DNA of 44,115 nt from Bacillota bacterium (GTDB lineage Bacteria; Bacillota; Clostridia; Lachnospirales; Lachnospiraceae). A model generated the notes under the pieces. It had not been told where the DNA came from. It made no database searches and saw only the letters and a program-made list of their open reading frames with translations. The DNA is taken from NCBI GenBank assembly GCA_023441965.1, contig JAEZNB010000106.1:1-44115 (forward strand), written 5' to 3'. The position numbers and the translations under genes are program-made. Shown in pieces: positions 16,878-25,653 of this stretch (its first letter is position 1; each line of letters opens with the position of its first letter).

Positions 16878-17975
16878 ATGAAATTAGGTATCGTAGGTTT
16901 ACCCAATGTCGGTAAAAGTACATTGTTTAACTCTTTAACAAAGGCAGGTGCGGAATCTGCCAATTATCCCTTCTGTACCATCGATCCCAATATCGGAATC
17001 GTAGCGGTACCGGATGAGAGGCTTCAGGTTCTGGGTGATTTGTACCACTCAGAGAAGGTGGTTCCGGCCATCATCGAATTTGTTGATATCGCCGGGCTGG
17101 TGAAGGGAGCATCCAAGGGAGAAGGACTCGGCAACCAGTTCCTCTCCAATATTCGAGAGGTGGATGCGATTATCCATGTGGTACGCTGCTTTGATGATTC
17201 CAATGTGATCCATGTGGACGGTTCCGTGAATCCCTTAAGGGACATAGAGACAATTAATCTGGAGCTTATTTTCTCTGATCTGGAGATTCTGGAACGCAGG
17301 AAGTCCAAGACGATCAAGAGTGCGAAGAATGATAAAGCGATGGCCAAGGAAACAGAGCTCTTGGAGCGTCTGATGGCTCATCTGGAGGAGGGAAAGCTGG
17401 CGAAGAACTTCCAGGTAGCGGATGATGAGGAGCAGCAGATCTTAGACTCCTATCATCTTCTGACGGCAAAGCCGGTGATCTACGCGGCCAATGTCAAGGA
17501 AGAGGACTTGGCCGACGACGGGGCCGGGAATGAATATGTGAAGGTAGTCCGTGAGTATGCTGTGGGTGAACACTCCGAAGCCTTTGTGATCTGTGCTCAG
17601 ATCGAGCAGGAGATTGCCGAGCTGGAGGAGGATGAGAAGAGAATGTTCCTGGAGGAGCTGGGACTGGAGGACTCCGGCCTTGAGAAGCTCATCAAGGCAA
17701 GCTACCGGCTACTGGGACTGATCAGTTATCTGACCGCAGGACCCAAGGAGACAAAGGCTTGGACAATAAAAATCGGTACGAAGGCACCCCAGGCGGCAGG
17801 TAAGATTCATTCCGATTTTGAGAGAGGCTTTATCCGTGCGGAAATCGTTAATTATCATAACCTGGTGGAATGCGGCAGCTATAATGCAGCCAGGGATAAG
17901 GGACTGGTTAGGTCTGAAGGAAAGGAATATGTGGTTCAGGATGGGGATGTGATTCTGTTCCGCTTTAATGTATAA
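16878..17975 (+). CDS. ychF: Ribosome-binding ATPase YchF (Obg-family)
   Basis: YchF is a P-loop NTPase of the Obg family that prefers ATP and binds ribosomes. It is linked to stress and translation control in other bacteria. The product has 365 residues, the usual length, with GLPNVGKSTLFN at residues 7-18, DIAGLVKGAS as G3 region, and the C-terminal TGS-like domain ending ...DGDVILFRFNV. I choose ATG 16878, nine bases after AGGAAGG (16862-16868). An upstream in-frame start near 16818 would add about 20 residues without family support. It follows thiN by 56 bp. Confidence 0.95.
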   Translation: MKLGIVGLPNVGKSTLFNSLTKAGAESANYPFCTIDPNIGIVAVPDERLQVLGDLYHSEKVVPAIIEFVDIAGLVKGASKGEGLGNQFLSNIREVDAIIHVVRCFDDSNVIHVDGSVNPLRDIETINLELIFSDLEILERRKSKTIKSAKNDKAMAKETELLERLMAHLEEGKLAKNFQVADDEEQQILDSYHLLTAKPVIYAANVKEEDLADDGAGNEYVKVVREYAVGEHSEAFVICAQIEQEIAELEEDEKRMFLEELGLEDSGLEKLIKASYRLLGLISYLTAGPKETKAWTIKIGTKAPQAAGKIHSDFERGFIRAEIVNYHNLVECGSYNAARDKGLVRSEGKEYVVQDGDVILFRFNV

Positions 17976-18036
17976 AGAATACGTAGGATGATGCGAAAGC
18001 AAGCAGGAATTGCAGAAAGTGGGGAAGGTGATGGAG

Positions 18037-18972
18037 ATGCTCTTATTGACAAGTAATACAGATATAAATTTCCCGAAGCTTAATCTATGGCTGAAGAATG
18101 TACCTGATGGTTTTGAAGTGTTCGGCTTTCATATCGCCCTCTACGGAGTATGTATCGGTATCGGTATGCTCTGCGGATGGCTGATTGCGGAATGGATGGC
18201 GAAGAGGACAGGACAGAAGCCGGAGTTCTATCTGGACTTTGCTTTGGTGGCAATCGTCGTCTCGGTGATCTTTACCAGGGTGTTCTATGTCATCTTTTCC
18301 TGGGATGAATTCAAGGATAATCTCTTGGAAATCTTTAATCTCCGAAATGGCGGCCTGATGATCTATGGCGGAATCTTCGGTGCGGTGCTGACAGCCTTTC
18401 TCTATACCAGGATCAAGAAATACTCCTTCGGGCTCTTAGCGGATACGGGCTGCATCGGTCTGATTACCGGTCAGATCATAGGACGTTGGGGTAACTTCTT
18501 TAACAGAGAGGTCTTCGGTAAGTATAGCAATAATATCTTCGCCATGCAGCTGGACCGGTCTGTGGTATCCGAGGACTATCGGATGGCTGAGTATCTGCTT
18601 AGGGAAAAGTATGCCGGTAAGGAGACCCTGATTAATCGAATCTTAGAAATCAGGAATAATATCCAGACCATCGATGGGGTGGAATATATCCAGGTTCATC
18701 CCACCTTCCTCTATGAAGCCTTATGGAACCTGGGCTTATTAATCTGCCTTATTCTCTACACGAAGCATAAGAAATTTGACGGTGAAGTGATGCTGCTCTA
18801 TATGGCAGGTTATGGGCTCGGCCGCTTCTGGATCGAAGGAATGCGTACGGATCAGCTCTTCCTTTGGGGAACCGCTATCCCGATTTCACAGCTGATTGCA
18901 GCCACTATTTTCATCGTTTGCGTCACCATGATCCTGATCAAGCGCAGAAAATTGAGGAAGGTCAGAGTTTAA
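18037..18972 (+). CDS. lgt: Prolipoprotein diacylglyceryl transferase
   Basis: Lgt attaches diacylglycerol to the lipobox Cys of prolipoproteins in the membrane. The protein is multi-spanning, with the signature GRWGNFFNREVFG near the middle, HPTFLYEALWN, and GYGLGRFWIEGMRTDQL near the end. These hold the conserved Arg, Asn and Glu of the catalytic and lipid sites. Several starts are in frame: TTG 18010, ATG 18031 and ATG 18037. AAGGTG at 18025-18030 best suits ATG 18037 (six-base spacing, 311 residues). The family has variable N-termini, so this is moderate. A terminator follows about 100 bp downstream. Confidence 0.93.
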   Translation: MLLLTSNTDINFPKLNLWLKNVPDGFEVFGFHIALYGVCIGIGMLCGWLIAEWMAKRTGQKPEFYLDFALVAIVVSVIFTRVFYVIFSWDEFKDNLLEIFNLRNGGLMIYGGIFGAVLTAFLYTRIKKYSFGLLADTGCIGLITGQIIGRWGNFFNREVFGKYSNNIFAMQLDRSVVSEDYRMAEYLLREKYAGKETLINRILEIRNNIQTIDGVEYIQVHPTFLYEALWNLGLLICLILYTKHKKFDGEVMLLYMAGYGLGRFWIEGMRTDQLFLWGTAIPISQLIAATIFIVCVTMILIKRRKLRKVRV

Positions 18973-19070
18973 TAGGTCCAATTTCCTATATTCGAGTATT
19001 TTGACTATATCTTGACATAATTTGTTCGATTATTTGCTTTTCTACAACATATTGTAAACTCATCACTGAT

Positions 19071-19116
19071 AAACACAGAAATCCCAGTAACTTAGGGCTT
19101 TCTGTGTTTTATTTTT
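19071..19116 (+). terminator. Rho-independent terminator after lgt
   Basis: AAACACAGAAA (19071-19081) pairs perfectly with TTTCTGTGTTT (19099-19109). A short inner CCC/GGG pairing sits in the loop and a T-rich tail follows. It separates the ychF-lgt unit from the dcw cluster. Confidence 0.85.
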
Positions 19117-19146
19117 ATGTATTTCTGCTTGATTAATTCCCTAAAT

Positions 19147-19152
19147 TATAAT
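19147..19152 (+). promoter_or_regulatory. -10 element of the mraZ (dcw) promoter
   Basis: A perfect TATAAT lies 13 bp upstream of the MraZ-box array and 95 bp before mraZ. No good -35 is found at 16-18 bp spacing (TCTGCT at 17), so strength would have to come from an activator or other contacts. Confidence 0.45.
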
Positions 19153-19164
19153 AAAATGAACTCA

Positions 19165-19213
19165 TAAGTGGAGCGAAGTGGTGGAAAGTGGTGTAACAGA
19201 CCACAAAAGTGGG
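19165..19213 (+). promoter_or_regulatory. MraZ-box operator array
   Basis: Three (A/T/G)AAGTGG repeats begin at 19165, 19175 and 19185, exactly 10 bp apart. A fourth, AAAGTGGG, starts at 19206. MraZ proteins are known to bind GTGG/TGGG direct repeats at one-helical-turn spacing just downstream of their own promoter. The position between TATAAT and the mraZ start fits autoregulation. Confidence 0.8.
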
Positions 19214-19247
19214 ACAAGAAGACATTAGAGAAGCGGGGTAACAGCCT

Positions 19248-19676
19248 ATGTTCATGGGCGAGTTCGATCACTCAATTGATGCAAAGGGCAGAATAATCAT
19301 ACCAGCCAAGTTCAGAGAAGATCTGGGAGACAGCTTTGTTGTTACCGTCGGTCTTGATGGCTGTCTTTTCGCATACCCCAATCAAGAATGGGAAGCCTTT
19401 GTGGCTAAGCTTTTGACCCTGCCCGGAACCAAGGAAGCCAGACAGCTGCAACGCTACTTTATGTCCATGGCCTCTGCATGTGAGGCTGATAAACAGGGAA
19501 GAATACTGATACCGGCAAAGCTTCGGGAGCTTGCGGTCCTGGAGAAGGATATCGTCTTTGTCGGAGTACTTAATAAGATTGAAATCTGGAGTAAGGAACG
19601 CTGGGACAGCAACAATGATTACGGTGACATGGATTCTATCGCAGAGCATATGTCCCAGTACGGAATCAGCTTTTAG
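19248..19676 (+). CDS. mraZ: Transcriptional regulator MraZ
   Basis: MraZ is a ring-forming DNA-binding protein of the AbrB/SpoVT fold that controls the dcw operon. The 142-residue protein contains two MraZ repeats, each with a DxKGRxxIPAKxR motif: DAKGRIIIPAKFR near residue 11 and DKQGRILIPAKLR near residue 83. Its own operator repeats lie 35-83 bp upstream. The ribosome binding site (GCGGGG) is weak. An internal ATG at 19254 would drop MF, but family members begin MFMGE. It starts the dcw cluster, as in most bacteria. Confidence 0.95.
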   Translation: MFMGEFDHSIDAKGRIIIPAKFREDLGDSFVVTVGLDGCLFAYPNQEWEAFVAKLLTLPGTKEARQLQRYFMSMASACEADKQGRILIPAKLRELAVLEKDIVFVGVLNKIEIWSKERWDSNNDYGDMDSIAEHMSQYGISF

Positions 19677-19723
19677 GAACAGTCCCTAAGTTTAGCAAGG
19701 ACAAGCAGTATAGGAGCCCGATT

Positions 19724-20656
19724 ATGGCATTTGAACATAAATCCGTTTTACTGAATGAAGTAATAGAAAATCTGAAGATCAAGCCCTCAGGTATCTATGT
19801 GGATGGTACCCTGGGAGGGGGAGGTCACTCCTATGAAATTGCTGCCAGACTGACCGGCGGAAAACTGATCGGCATCGATCAGGATGAGGCAGCAATCAAT
19901 GCTGCAAAAGAAAGACTTGCTCCTTACGCAAGCAGGGTAACAATCGTAAGAAGCAATTACCGTGAGATAGAACATGTACTGAAGACCAATGATATACTCC
20001 GGGTGGACGGAATCCTTCTGGACCTCGGAGTCTCCTCCTACCAATTGGATACTCCTGAAAGGGGATTTTCCTATAGAGAGAATGCACCCCTAGACATGAG
20101 AATGGACACCAGGAATCACAAGACCGCCAAGGATATTGTGAATGGCTACAGCGAAATGGAGCTATATCGGATCATCAGGGATTACGGAGAAGATAGCTTT
20201 GCGAAGAACATTGCCAAGCATATCGTCCGTATGAGAAATGAGAAGCCTCTGGAAACCACCTTTGAGCTGAATGAGGCGATTAAGGCTGCGATACCCGCTA
20301 AGCTGCGGGAAGGTACGGGCCATCCCTCCAAGCGAACCTTTCAGGCGATTCGGATTGAGCTGAACCGGGAGCTGGAGGTACTGAAGGAGACCCTGCAGGC
20401 TATGGTAGAGCTGCTACAGCCGGGAGGAAGGCTATGCATCATTACCTTTCACTCTCTGGAGGACCGGGTCGTGAAGTCCTGCTTTAAGTTGAATGAGAAT
20501 CCCTGCACTTGCCCTCCCAGCTTTCCCATATGTGTTTGCGGAAAGAAACCAAAGGGAATCGTTATTTCCAGAAAGCCCATTCTTCCTTCCGAGGAAGAAT
20601 TGGAATATAATAAGAGATCAAAAAGTGCAAAGCTACGGGTTTTTGAGCGGCTTTGA
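19724..20656 (+). CDS. rsmH: 16S rRNA m4C1402 methyltransferase RsmH (MraW)
   Basis: RsmH methylates N4 of C1402 in 16S rRNA. The 310-residue protein begins with HKSVLLNEVIENL. It carries the SAM motif VDGTLGGGGHS near residues 26-36, DGILLDLGVSS, RGFSYRENAPLDMRMD, and a C-terminal TFHSLEDRVVK. The length is usual. AGGAG at 19710-19714 sets the ATG. The mraZ-rsmH-ftsL order is the standard dcw beginning. Confidence 0.95.
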   Translation: MAFEHKSVLLNEVIENLKIKPSGIYVDGTLGGGGHSYEIAARLTGGKLIGIDQDEAAINAAKERLAPYASRVTIVRSNYREIEHVLKTNDILRVDGILLDLGVSSYQLDTPERGFSYRENAPLDMRMDTRNHKTAKDIVNGYSEMELYRIIRDYGEDSFAKNIAKHIVRMRNEKPLETTFELNEAIKAAIPAKLREGTGHPSKRTFQAIRIELNRELEVLKETLQAMVELLQPGGRLCIITFHSLEDRVVKSCFKLNENPCTCPPSFPICVCGKKPKGIVISRKPILPSEEELEYNKRSKSAKLRVFERL

Positions 20657-20784
20657 TGACACGAAGGAAGACAGCTACCGAAGGAAGAGGAGCCCGGAAG
20701 TATCCCGGGAAATAACCAGTATTCGATGACATCTGTATACGCAGGATAATTAGACTTAAGTGGTGTGGAGAGAGGGGTTATTAC

Positions 20785-21300
20785 ATGGAGGTCAGTAACA
20801 GGAGAAATCAGACGAATTATCAGCGGACAAGCTATGTGGATGGAAATACCGTACGGAAGCTAAGCGCAGTACCTGACAGGAGGGAGCCGGTATATGCTCC
20901 GATTCCCGGAAACCAGCCCTTACCTGAGAGAAGAAGAGCGCCGGAGAAGCAGGAACGAAGAGCACCAAGGATGGTATCCGGAATCAATATGGCTTCTATG
21001 CTTGTGCTTACACTGGCAATTGCTGCCACCCTTTATTTCTGTGTGGAGTATCTGATGCTTCGATACGACGTAACCGCCATGGAGAAGGAGCTTGTTTCAC
21101 TGGAGCGTAATCTCACCACAATGAAAAGCGAAAATGATGCTGCTTACGAGCAGATTAATTCAGCCTATGATTTGGACTATGTATACCGGGTCGCTGTGGG
21201 CGAACTGGGCATGGTTTATCCGAATAATAATACGGTAATCACCTATCAGGGAAATGATGAGGGATATGTAAGACAGTACCGGGATATACCGAGTAAATAG
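20785..21300 (+). CDS. ftsL: Cell division protein FtsL
   Basis: This is a bitopic division protein that works with DivIB and DivIC to activate septal wall synthesis. The 171-residue product has a basic, Arg-rich cytoplasmic part (about residues 1-70), one transmembrane helix (about 72-94) and an extracellular coiled coil (about 99-128, Glu/Leu/Lys heptads). It ends with YRVAVGELGMVYPNN, typical of FtsL/DivIC. The identity rests on architecture and position between rsmH and the PBPs, since sequence conservation is always low. The start follows GGAGAGAGGGG. A 128-bp spacer separates it from rsmH. Confidence 0.85.
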   Translation: MEVSNRRNQTNYQRTSYVDGNTVRKLSAVPDRREPVYAPIPGNQPLPERRRAPEKQERRAPRMVSGINMASMLVLTLAIAATLYFCVEYLMLRYDVTAMEKELVSLERNLTTMKSENDAAYEQINSAYDLDYVYRVAVGELGMVYPNNNTVITYQGNDEGYVRQYRDIPSK

Positions 21301-21324
21301 CGGATGAGATGAGGTTGAACTACG

Positions 21325-23517
21325 ATGGAAAATACAAGGGATAAGAAAATAAAAGCCTTTACCTCACGAATGCAAGCAAGGTTATTGCTTGTATTTTGTG
21401 TTATAACTGTACTTTTAACTGCCCTGATCGGCAGACTGATCTATATCATGCAGACGGACGGAGAACGCTATGCCAAGCAGGTATTGTCCAGACAATCCTA
21501 TGTCAGTGCCGTACTGCCTTACAAGCGAGGGGAGATCACAGACAGGAACGGAACCGTGCTGGCAAGAAGCGAGCTTCATTTCCGCTTGATTCTGGATCCG
21601 AAAAATCTGCTCCTCAATCCTGAATACATAGAGGCTACTGCCGATGCACTGAAGGTTCAATTTGACATCGACCCTTCTGAGATCAATCAGCTGCTGGAGA
21701 ACAGACCTGAGAGCCAGTATGTCATCCTGAAGAAGAATCTGAAGCTGGATGTGGTGAATCAGTTCAAGGAGCTGATGAAGAATAACAGCAGCATAAAAAG
21801 CTTATGGTTTGAGGAGGAATACGTCAGAAGCTATCCCTTTGATACCCTGGCCTGTGATATCATAGGCTTTACCTCAGCCGATAATATCGGCTACTGGGGA
21901 CTGGAAGAATATTATAATGAGCTGCTGAACGGAACCAATGGCAGAGAATACGGTTATTATGATTCTTCCCTGAACATCGAGAGAATCGTGAAGAAGCCCG
22001 AGAACGGTCATTCCATCGTCACTACGATTGATGCCAATGTACAGAGAATACTACAGAAGCATATCATGGAGTTTAATGCCCAGATCGGCAGCAGAAACAT
22101 CGGTATCCTGGTGATGAACCCGAATAACGGTGAGATACTGGCCATGGCCTCCAATCAGGAATATAATCTGAATGAACCCCGCAGACTGGACGGAATCTAT
22201 TCAGAGGAAGCGCTTGCTGCCATGACCTCGGAGCAGAAGATCGAGGCCTTGAACAAGCTGTGGAAGAATGATGTAATCAGCTACGGCTACGAGCCCGGTT
22301 CCACCTTTAAGCCCTTTACAGTATCCTCCGCTCTGGAGGAGGCCTTCGTGAGTGAGAGCACAGGCTTCTACTGCGATGGCGTTGAGCATGTGGGAGGCTA
22401 TGATATCAAGTGTAATAACAGGTCAGGACATGGACATATCAGCCTCGGAGAGGCCCTGATGAAATCCTGTAACGATGCGCTGATGCAGATCGCCGCCCTG
22501 GAAGGAAAGAATGTCTTCTATCCTTACCAGAGTAAATTCGGCTTCGGGCAAAAGACCGGTGTGGATCTTCCCGGTGAAGAGACGGGTATCCTGGCAACAG
22601 ATAAGAATGCGACCGATCTGGCGACCAACAGCTTCGGACAGAACTTTAATGTAACGATGCTGCAGATGGCAGCCGGCTATAGCTCTCTGGTGAACGGAGG
22701 CTATTATTATCAGCCCCATATCGTGAAAAAGATTGTCAATGATGCCGGTGCTACCGTTAAGCAGATGGATAAGACCTTAATCAGACAGACAGTGTCAGAG
22801 GAAACCTCTGAATTCATACAGAAATACATGTACCAGACCGTAGAGCTGGGAACAGCAAAGCCGGCCAAGGTTCCCGGCTATTCTGTCGGCGGCAAGACCG
22901 GTACCGCAGAAAAATATCCCCGTGATGGCGAAACCTATCTGGTGTCCTTCCTGGGAGCTGTTCCGGCAATCAATCCTGAGGTTGTGATCTATATTATCGT
23001 GGATGAGCCACAGAATGTGGAGAGACAGGATGACAGCTCTATAGCAACCAAATTAGCCAGCAGGGTGTTGACTGAGATCCTTCCCGCCCTGGGGATCTAT
23101 CCCGAGGGAGAAATCAATTATCTGCTGCCCGGGGAAGAGGAAACAGGCAGTGGCACAGCCACTCCCGGCCAGGAGGGAAACCCTGCCTCCGGTAATCAGA
23201 CTCCGACCTCCGGCAATCAGAATCCAACCTCCGGTAATCAGACTCCGACCTCCGGTCAGACAGGGAACAACAGACAGGAGGAGGGCACCACAGGAGCCGG
23301 TCAGCAAGAGGACTCCGGCGAGAGGGAGGAACAGGGAGCCGGTCAGGAAGGCCGGGCAGAACAGGAGAATAGCAATCCTTTGAACGGACAGGAAGAAACA
23401 GGAGATGAGACCGACACGGGAGAGGAGCCTCCTTCCGGAGATGATGGGGAGGATAACACAGGGGAAAGCCCTGAGGAAGAGTTTAATGGAGCTGCAATCG
23501 GACCAATCGATGAATAA
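21325..23517 (+). CDS. pbpB: Class B penicillin-binding protein, FtsI/PBP2B type
   Basis: This is a division-specific transpeptidase that crosslinks septal peptidoglycan. The 730-residue protein has an N-terminal transmembrane helix (about residues 20-42) and a pedestal domain with RGEITDRNG. The transpeptidase domain has all three motifs intact: STFK (Ser326, Lys329), SCN (Ser381-Asn383) and KTGT (Lys524). Instead of the PASTA domains of B. subtilis PBP2B, it ends in a long low-complexity tail (about residues 605-731) rich in Gly, Glu, Ser, Thr and Asn, including heptapeptide repeats. By position it corresponds to pbpB. The tail would be extracellular, perhaps a wall-spanning or glycan-associated spacer. 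Confidence 0.9.
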   Translation: MENTRDKKIKAFTSRMQARLLLVFCVITVLLTALIGRLIYIMQTDGERYAKQVLSRQSYVSAVLPYKRGEITDRNGTVLARSELHFRLILDPKNLLLNPEYIEATADALKVQFDIDPSEINQLLENRPESQYVILKKNLKLDVVNQFKELMKNNSSIKSLWFEEEYVRSYPFDTLACDIIGFTSADNIGYWGLEEYYNELLNGTNGREYGYYDSSLNIERIVKKPENGHSIVTTIDANVQRILQKHIMEFNAQIGSRNIGILVMNPNNGEILAMASNQEYNLNEPRRLDGIYSEEALAAMTSEQKIEALNKLWKNDVISYGYEPGSTFKPFTVSSALEEAFVSESTGFYCDGVEHVGGYDIKCNNRSGHGHISLGEALMKSCNDALMQIAALEGKNVFYPYQSKFGFGQKTGVDLPGEETGILATDKNATDLATNSFGQNFNVTMLQMAAGYSSLVNGGYYYQPHIVKKIVNDAGATVKQMDKTLIRQTVSEETSEFIQKYMYQTVELGTAKPAKVPGYSVGGKTGTAEKYPRDGETYLVSFLGAVPAINPEVVIYIIVDEPQNVERQDDSSIATKLASRVLTEILPALGIYPEGEINYLLPGEEETGSGTATPGQEGNPASGNQTPTSGNQNPTSGNQTPTSGQTGNNRQEEGTTGAGQQEDSGEREEQGAGQEGRAEQENSNPLNGQEETGDETDTGEEPPSGDDGEDNTGESPEEEFNGAAIGPIDE
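23187..23256 (+). repeat. In-frame 21-bp repeats in the PBP tail
   Basis: About three units of 21 bp, based on CCTCCGGTAATCAGACTCCG, encode the heptapeptide SGNQTPT with small changes. The unit keeps the reading frame, so copy changes would shorten or lengthen the tail without breaking the gene. Confidence 0.8.
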
Positions 23518-23570
23518 AGACACAACATTTGTAATAAAATGAAACAACAAGAGATTCAAGGTTTGATCCG

Positions 23571-25520
23571 ATGGCCAGAAACAGGACTTATAATAGAAAA
23601 AATGTATTGATTATCGTTATGGTAGTGCTTATCTCCTCCCTGGGTCTGATTGGCAGACTGGGCTATTATATGATTTTTAAGTCAGGAGATTATGCAGCCA
23701 GAGCAAAGGCCCTCCATGAGAGGGAGCGGGCTATTAAGGCAGAACGGGGCAGCATCTATGATATCAACGGAGTAGAGCTGGCTACCAATAAGCCGGTCTG
23801 CACCATCTCGGTCATCCACAGCCAGATTACAGAGCCGGAGCGGGTCATCGAGGTCCTCTCGAAGGAGCTGGGACTTAGTGAGGCGGCTGTCAGAAAGCGG
23901 GTAGAGAAGAGATCCTCCATTGAACGGGTCAAGTCTAATGTGAATAAGGAGATTGCCGATAAGATCCGGGAATATGACCTGGATGGTGTCATGGTGGATG
24001 AGGACTACAAGCGATATTATCCTTATGAAAGCCTGGCTTCAAAGGTCATCGGCTTCACAGGGAGCGACAACCAGGGCGTTATCGGTCTGGAGGTAAAATA
24101 CGAGGAATACTTAAAGGGCATCGACGGAACCATCCTTACTCTGACAACAGCCTATGGGGTTGAAATCGAGAATGCGGCAGAGGACAGGATTGAACCCCAA
24201 CCCGGAAATGATTTATATACAAGTCTTGATGTGAATATACAAAAATATGCGGAGCAGGCAGCCCAGAAGGTCATGAAGGCCAAGGGTGCAAATCATGTGA
24301 AGCTCATCGTGATGAATCCACAGAATGGTGAGATTTATGCAATGGTCAATGTTCCGGAATTCAATCTGAATGATCCCTATACCTTAAGTGAGGAGCTGGC
24401 GGCTGCCTATGACGGTCAGACCCTGACGGAGGCACAGATGACGGAAGTCCTGAACGGTATGTGGAGAAATGCCTGTATCAGCGATACCTATGAACCGGGC
24501 TCAGCCTTCAAGATTGTTACAGCGACGGCTGCCTTGGAGGAAAAGGTGGTGGAGCTGACGGACCGTTTCTTCTGCCCGGGCTATAAGAAGGTGGAGGACC
24601 GGCTGATCCGTTGCCATAAGGCCGGTGGTCATGGCAGTCAGGATTTCATAGAAGGAATGAAGAATTCCTGCAATCCGGTCTTCATGGAGATCGGAGCCAG
24701 AGTCGGTGTCGATCAGATGTACAACTACTATAGAAAGCTGGGTCTCTTTCAAAAGACCGGAGTAGATCTGCCAGGGGAAGCCAACTCCATCATGCATAAG
24801 AAGGAGATCATCAAAGCAGTAGAGCTGGCTACCATGTCCTTCGGGCAATCCTTCCAGATCACACCGCTGCAGCTCTTAACTGCAGGCAGTGCAATTGTTA
24901 ACGGCGGAAAGCTGGTGACTCCCCATATCGGCCTGGCGATTAAAAGCCCGGAGGGGAGAACCATTAAAACCTTAGAATTTAACACTACCGAGGGAGCTGT
25001 ATCCAAGGAGACCTCTGAGACCATGAAGATGCTTCTGGAGGCAGTCGTATCCGATGGGACCGGACGGAGAGCCTATCTTCCCGGCTTTCGGGTCGGGGGT
25101 AAGACCGCTACCTCTGAGAAGCTTCCCAGAAGAAGCGGAAGATACATCTCCTCCTTCCTGGGCTTTGCACCGGCCGATGACCCTCAGGTGATGGCCCTGG
25201 TATTGATTGATGAGCCCAAGGGCATCTATTACGGAGGAACCATTGCGGCTCCGGTAATTTCCGAACTGTTTGATAATATTCTTCCTTATATGGGAATTGA
25301 GCCCAGATACAGTGAGGAGGAAAGAAATAAATTCAATATCGGTTCCTTCACCATGCCTGATTTTATCGGGAAGACGGAGAAGGAAGCAAAGCAGCTGATT
25401 AAGATCTATGACTTCGGAGAGCTGTATAAGCTTGGTGAAGGGGAGAAGGTAATCGAACAATTTCCTCTGCCCGGTGAAACTGTGGAGAAGAACAGTGACC
25501 TGATTCTTTACTTCAATTAA
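23571..25520 (+). CDS. spoVD: Class B penicillin-binding protein, SpoVD-like, with PASTA domain
   Basis: This second class B transpeptidase has 649 residues, an N-terminal membrane helix (about residues 12-32) and the RGSIYDINGVELATN pedestal motif. Active-site motifs are SAFK (Ser311, Lys314) and SCN (Ser366). The third motif reads KTAT (Lys511-Thr514), where most PBPs have KTG(T/S). A single PASTA domain closes the protein (about residues 592-649, beginning MPDFIGKTEKEAKQL). Position after pbpB and the PASTA domain match B. subtilis SpoVD, which makes spore cortex. A vegetative division role cannot be excluded. The ribosome binding site (CAAGG) is weak. Confidence 0.85.
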   Translation: MARNRTYNRKNVLIIVMVVLISSLGLIGRLGYYMIFKSGDYAARAKALHERERAIKAERGSIYDINGVELATNKPVCTISVIHSQITEPERVIEVLSKELGLSEAAVRKRVEKRSSIERVKSNVNKEIADKIREYDLDGVMVDEDYKRYYPYESLASKVIGFTGSDNQGVIGLEVKYEEYLKGIDGTILTLTTAYGVEIENAAEDRIEPQPGNDLYTSLDVNIQKYAEQAAQKVMKAKGANHVKLIVMNPQNGEIYAMVNVPEFNLNDPYTLSEELAAAYDGQTLTEAQMTEVLNGMWRNACISDTYEPGSAFKIVTATAALEEKVVELTDRFFCPGYKKVEDRLIRCHKAGGHGSQDFIEGMKNSCNPVFMEIGARVGVDQMYNYYRKLGLFQKTGVDLPGEANSIMHKKEIIKAVELATMSFGQSFQITPLQLLTAGSAIVNGGKLVTPHIGLAIKSPEGRTIKTLEFNTTEGAVSKETSETMKMLLEAVVSDGTGRRAYLPGFRVGGKTATSEKLPRRSGRYISSFLGFAPADDPQVMALVLIDEPKGIYYGGTIAAPVISELFDNILPYMGIEPRYSEEERNKFNIGSFTMPDFIGKTEKEAKQLIKIYDFGELYKLGEGEKVIEQFPLPGETVEKNSDLILYFN

Positions 25521-25653
25521 GGATTGTATTTTCATAAGCCTTAAAGTATAATAGCTAGGGTTTAAATACAAAGGATGAAATTCTCGGATACGCCGTCAGG
25601 AACAGAGGATTGAGGACGATGATTACATATATGGGCAGATTGGAGTTTTTACA

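Noticed and set aside
23150..23383. Arg/Pro-rich 77-residue frame inside the PBP tail
   Set aside because: It is a frame artefact of the repetitive GC-rich tail sequence of the PBP gene.
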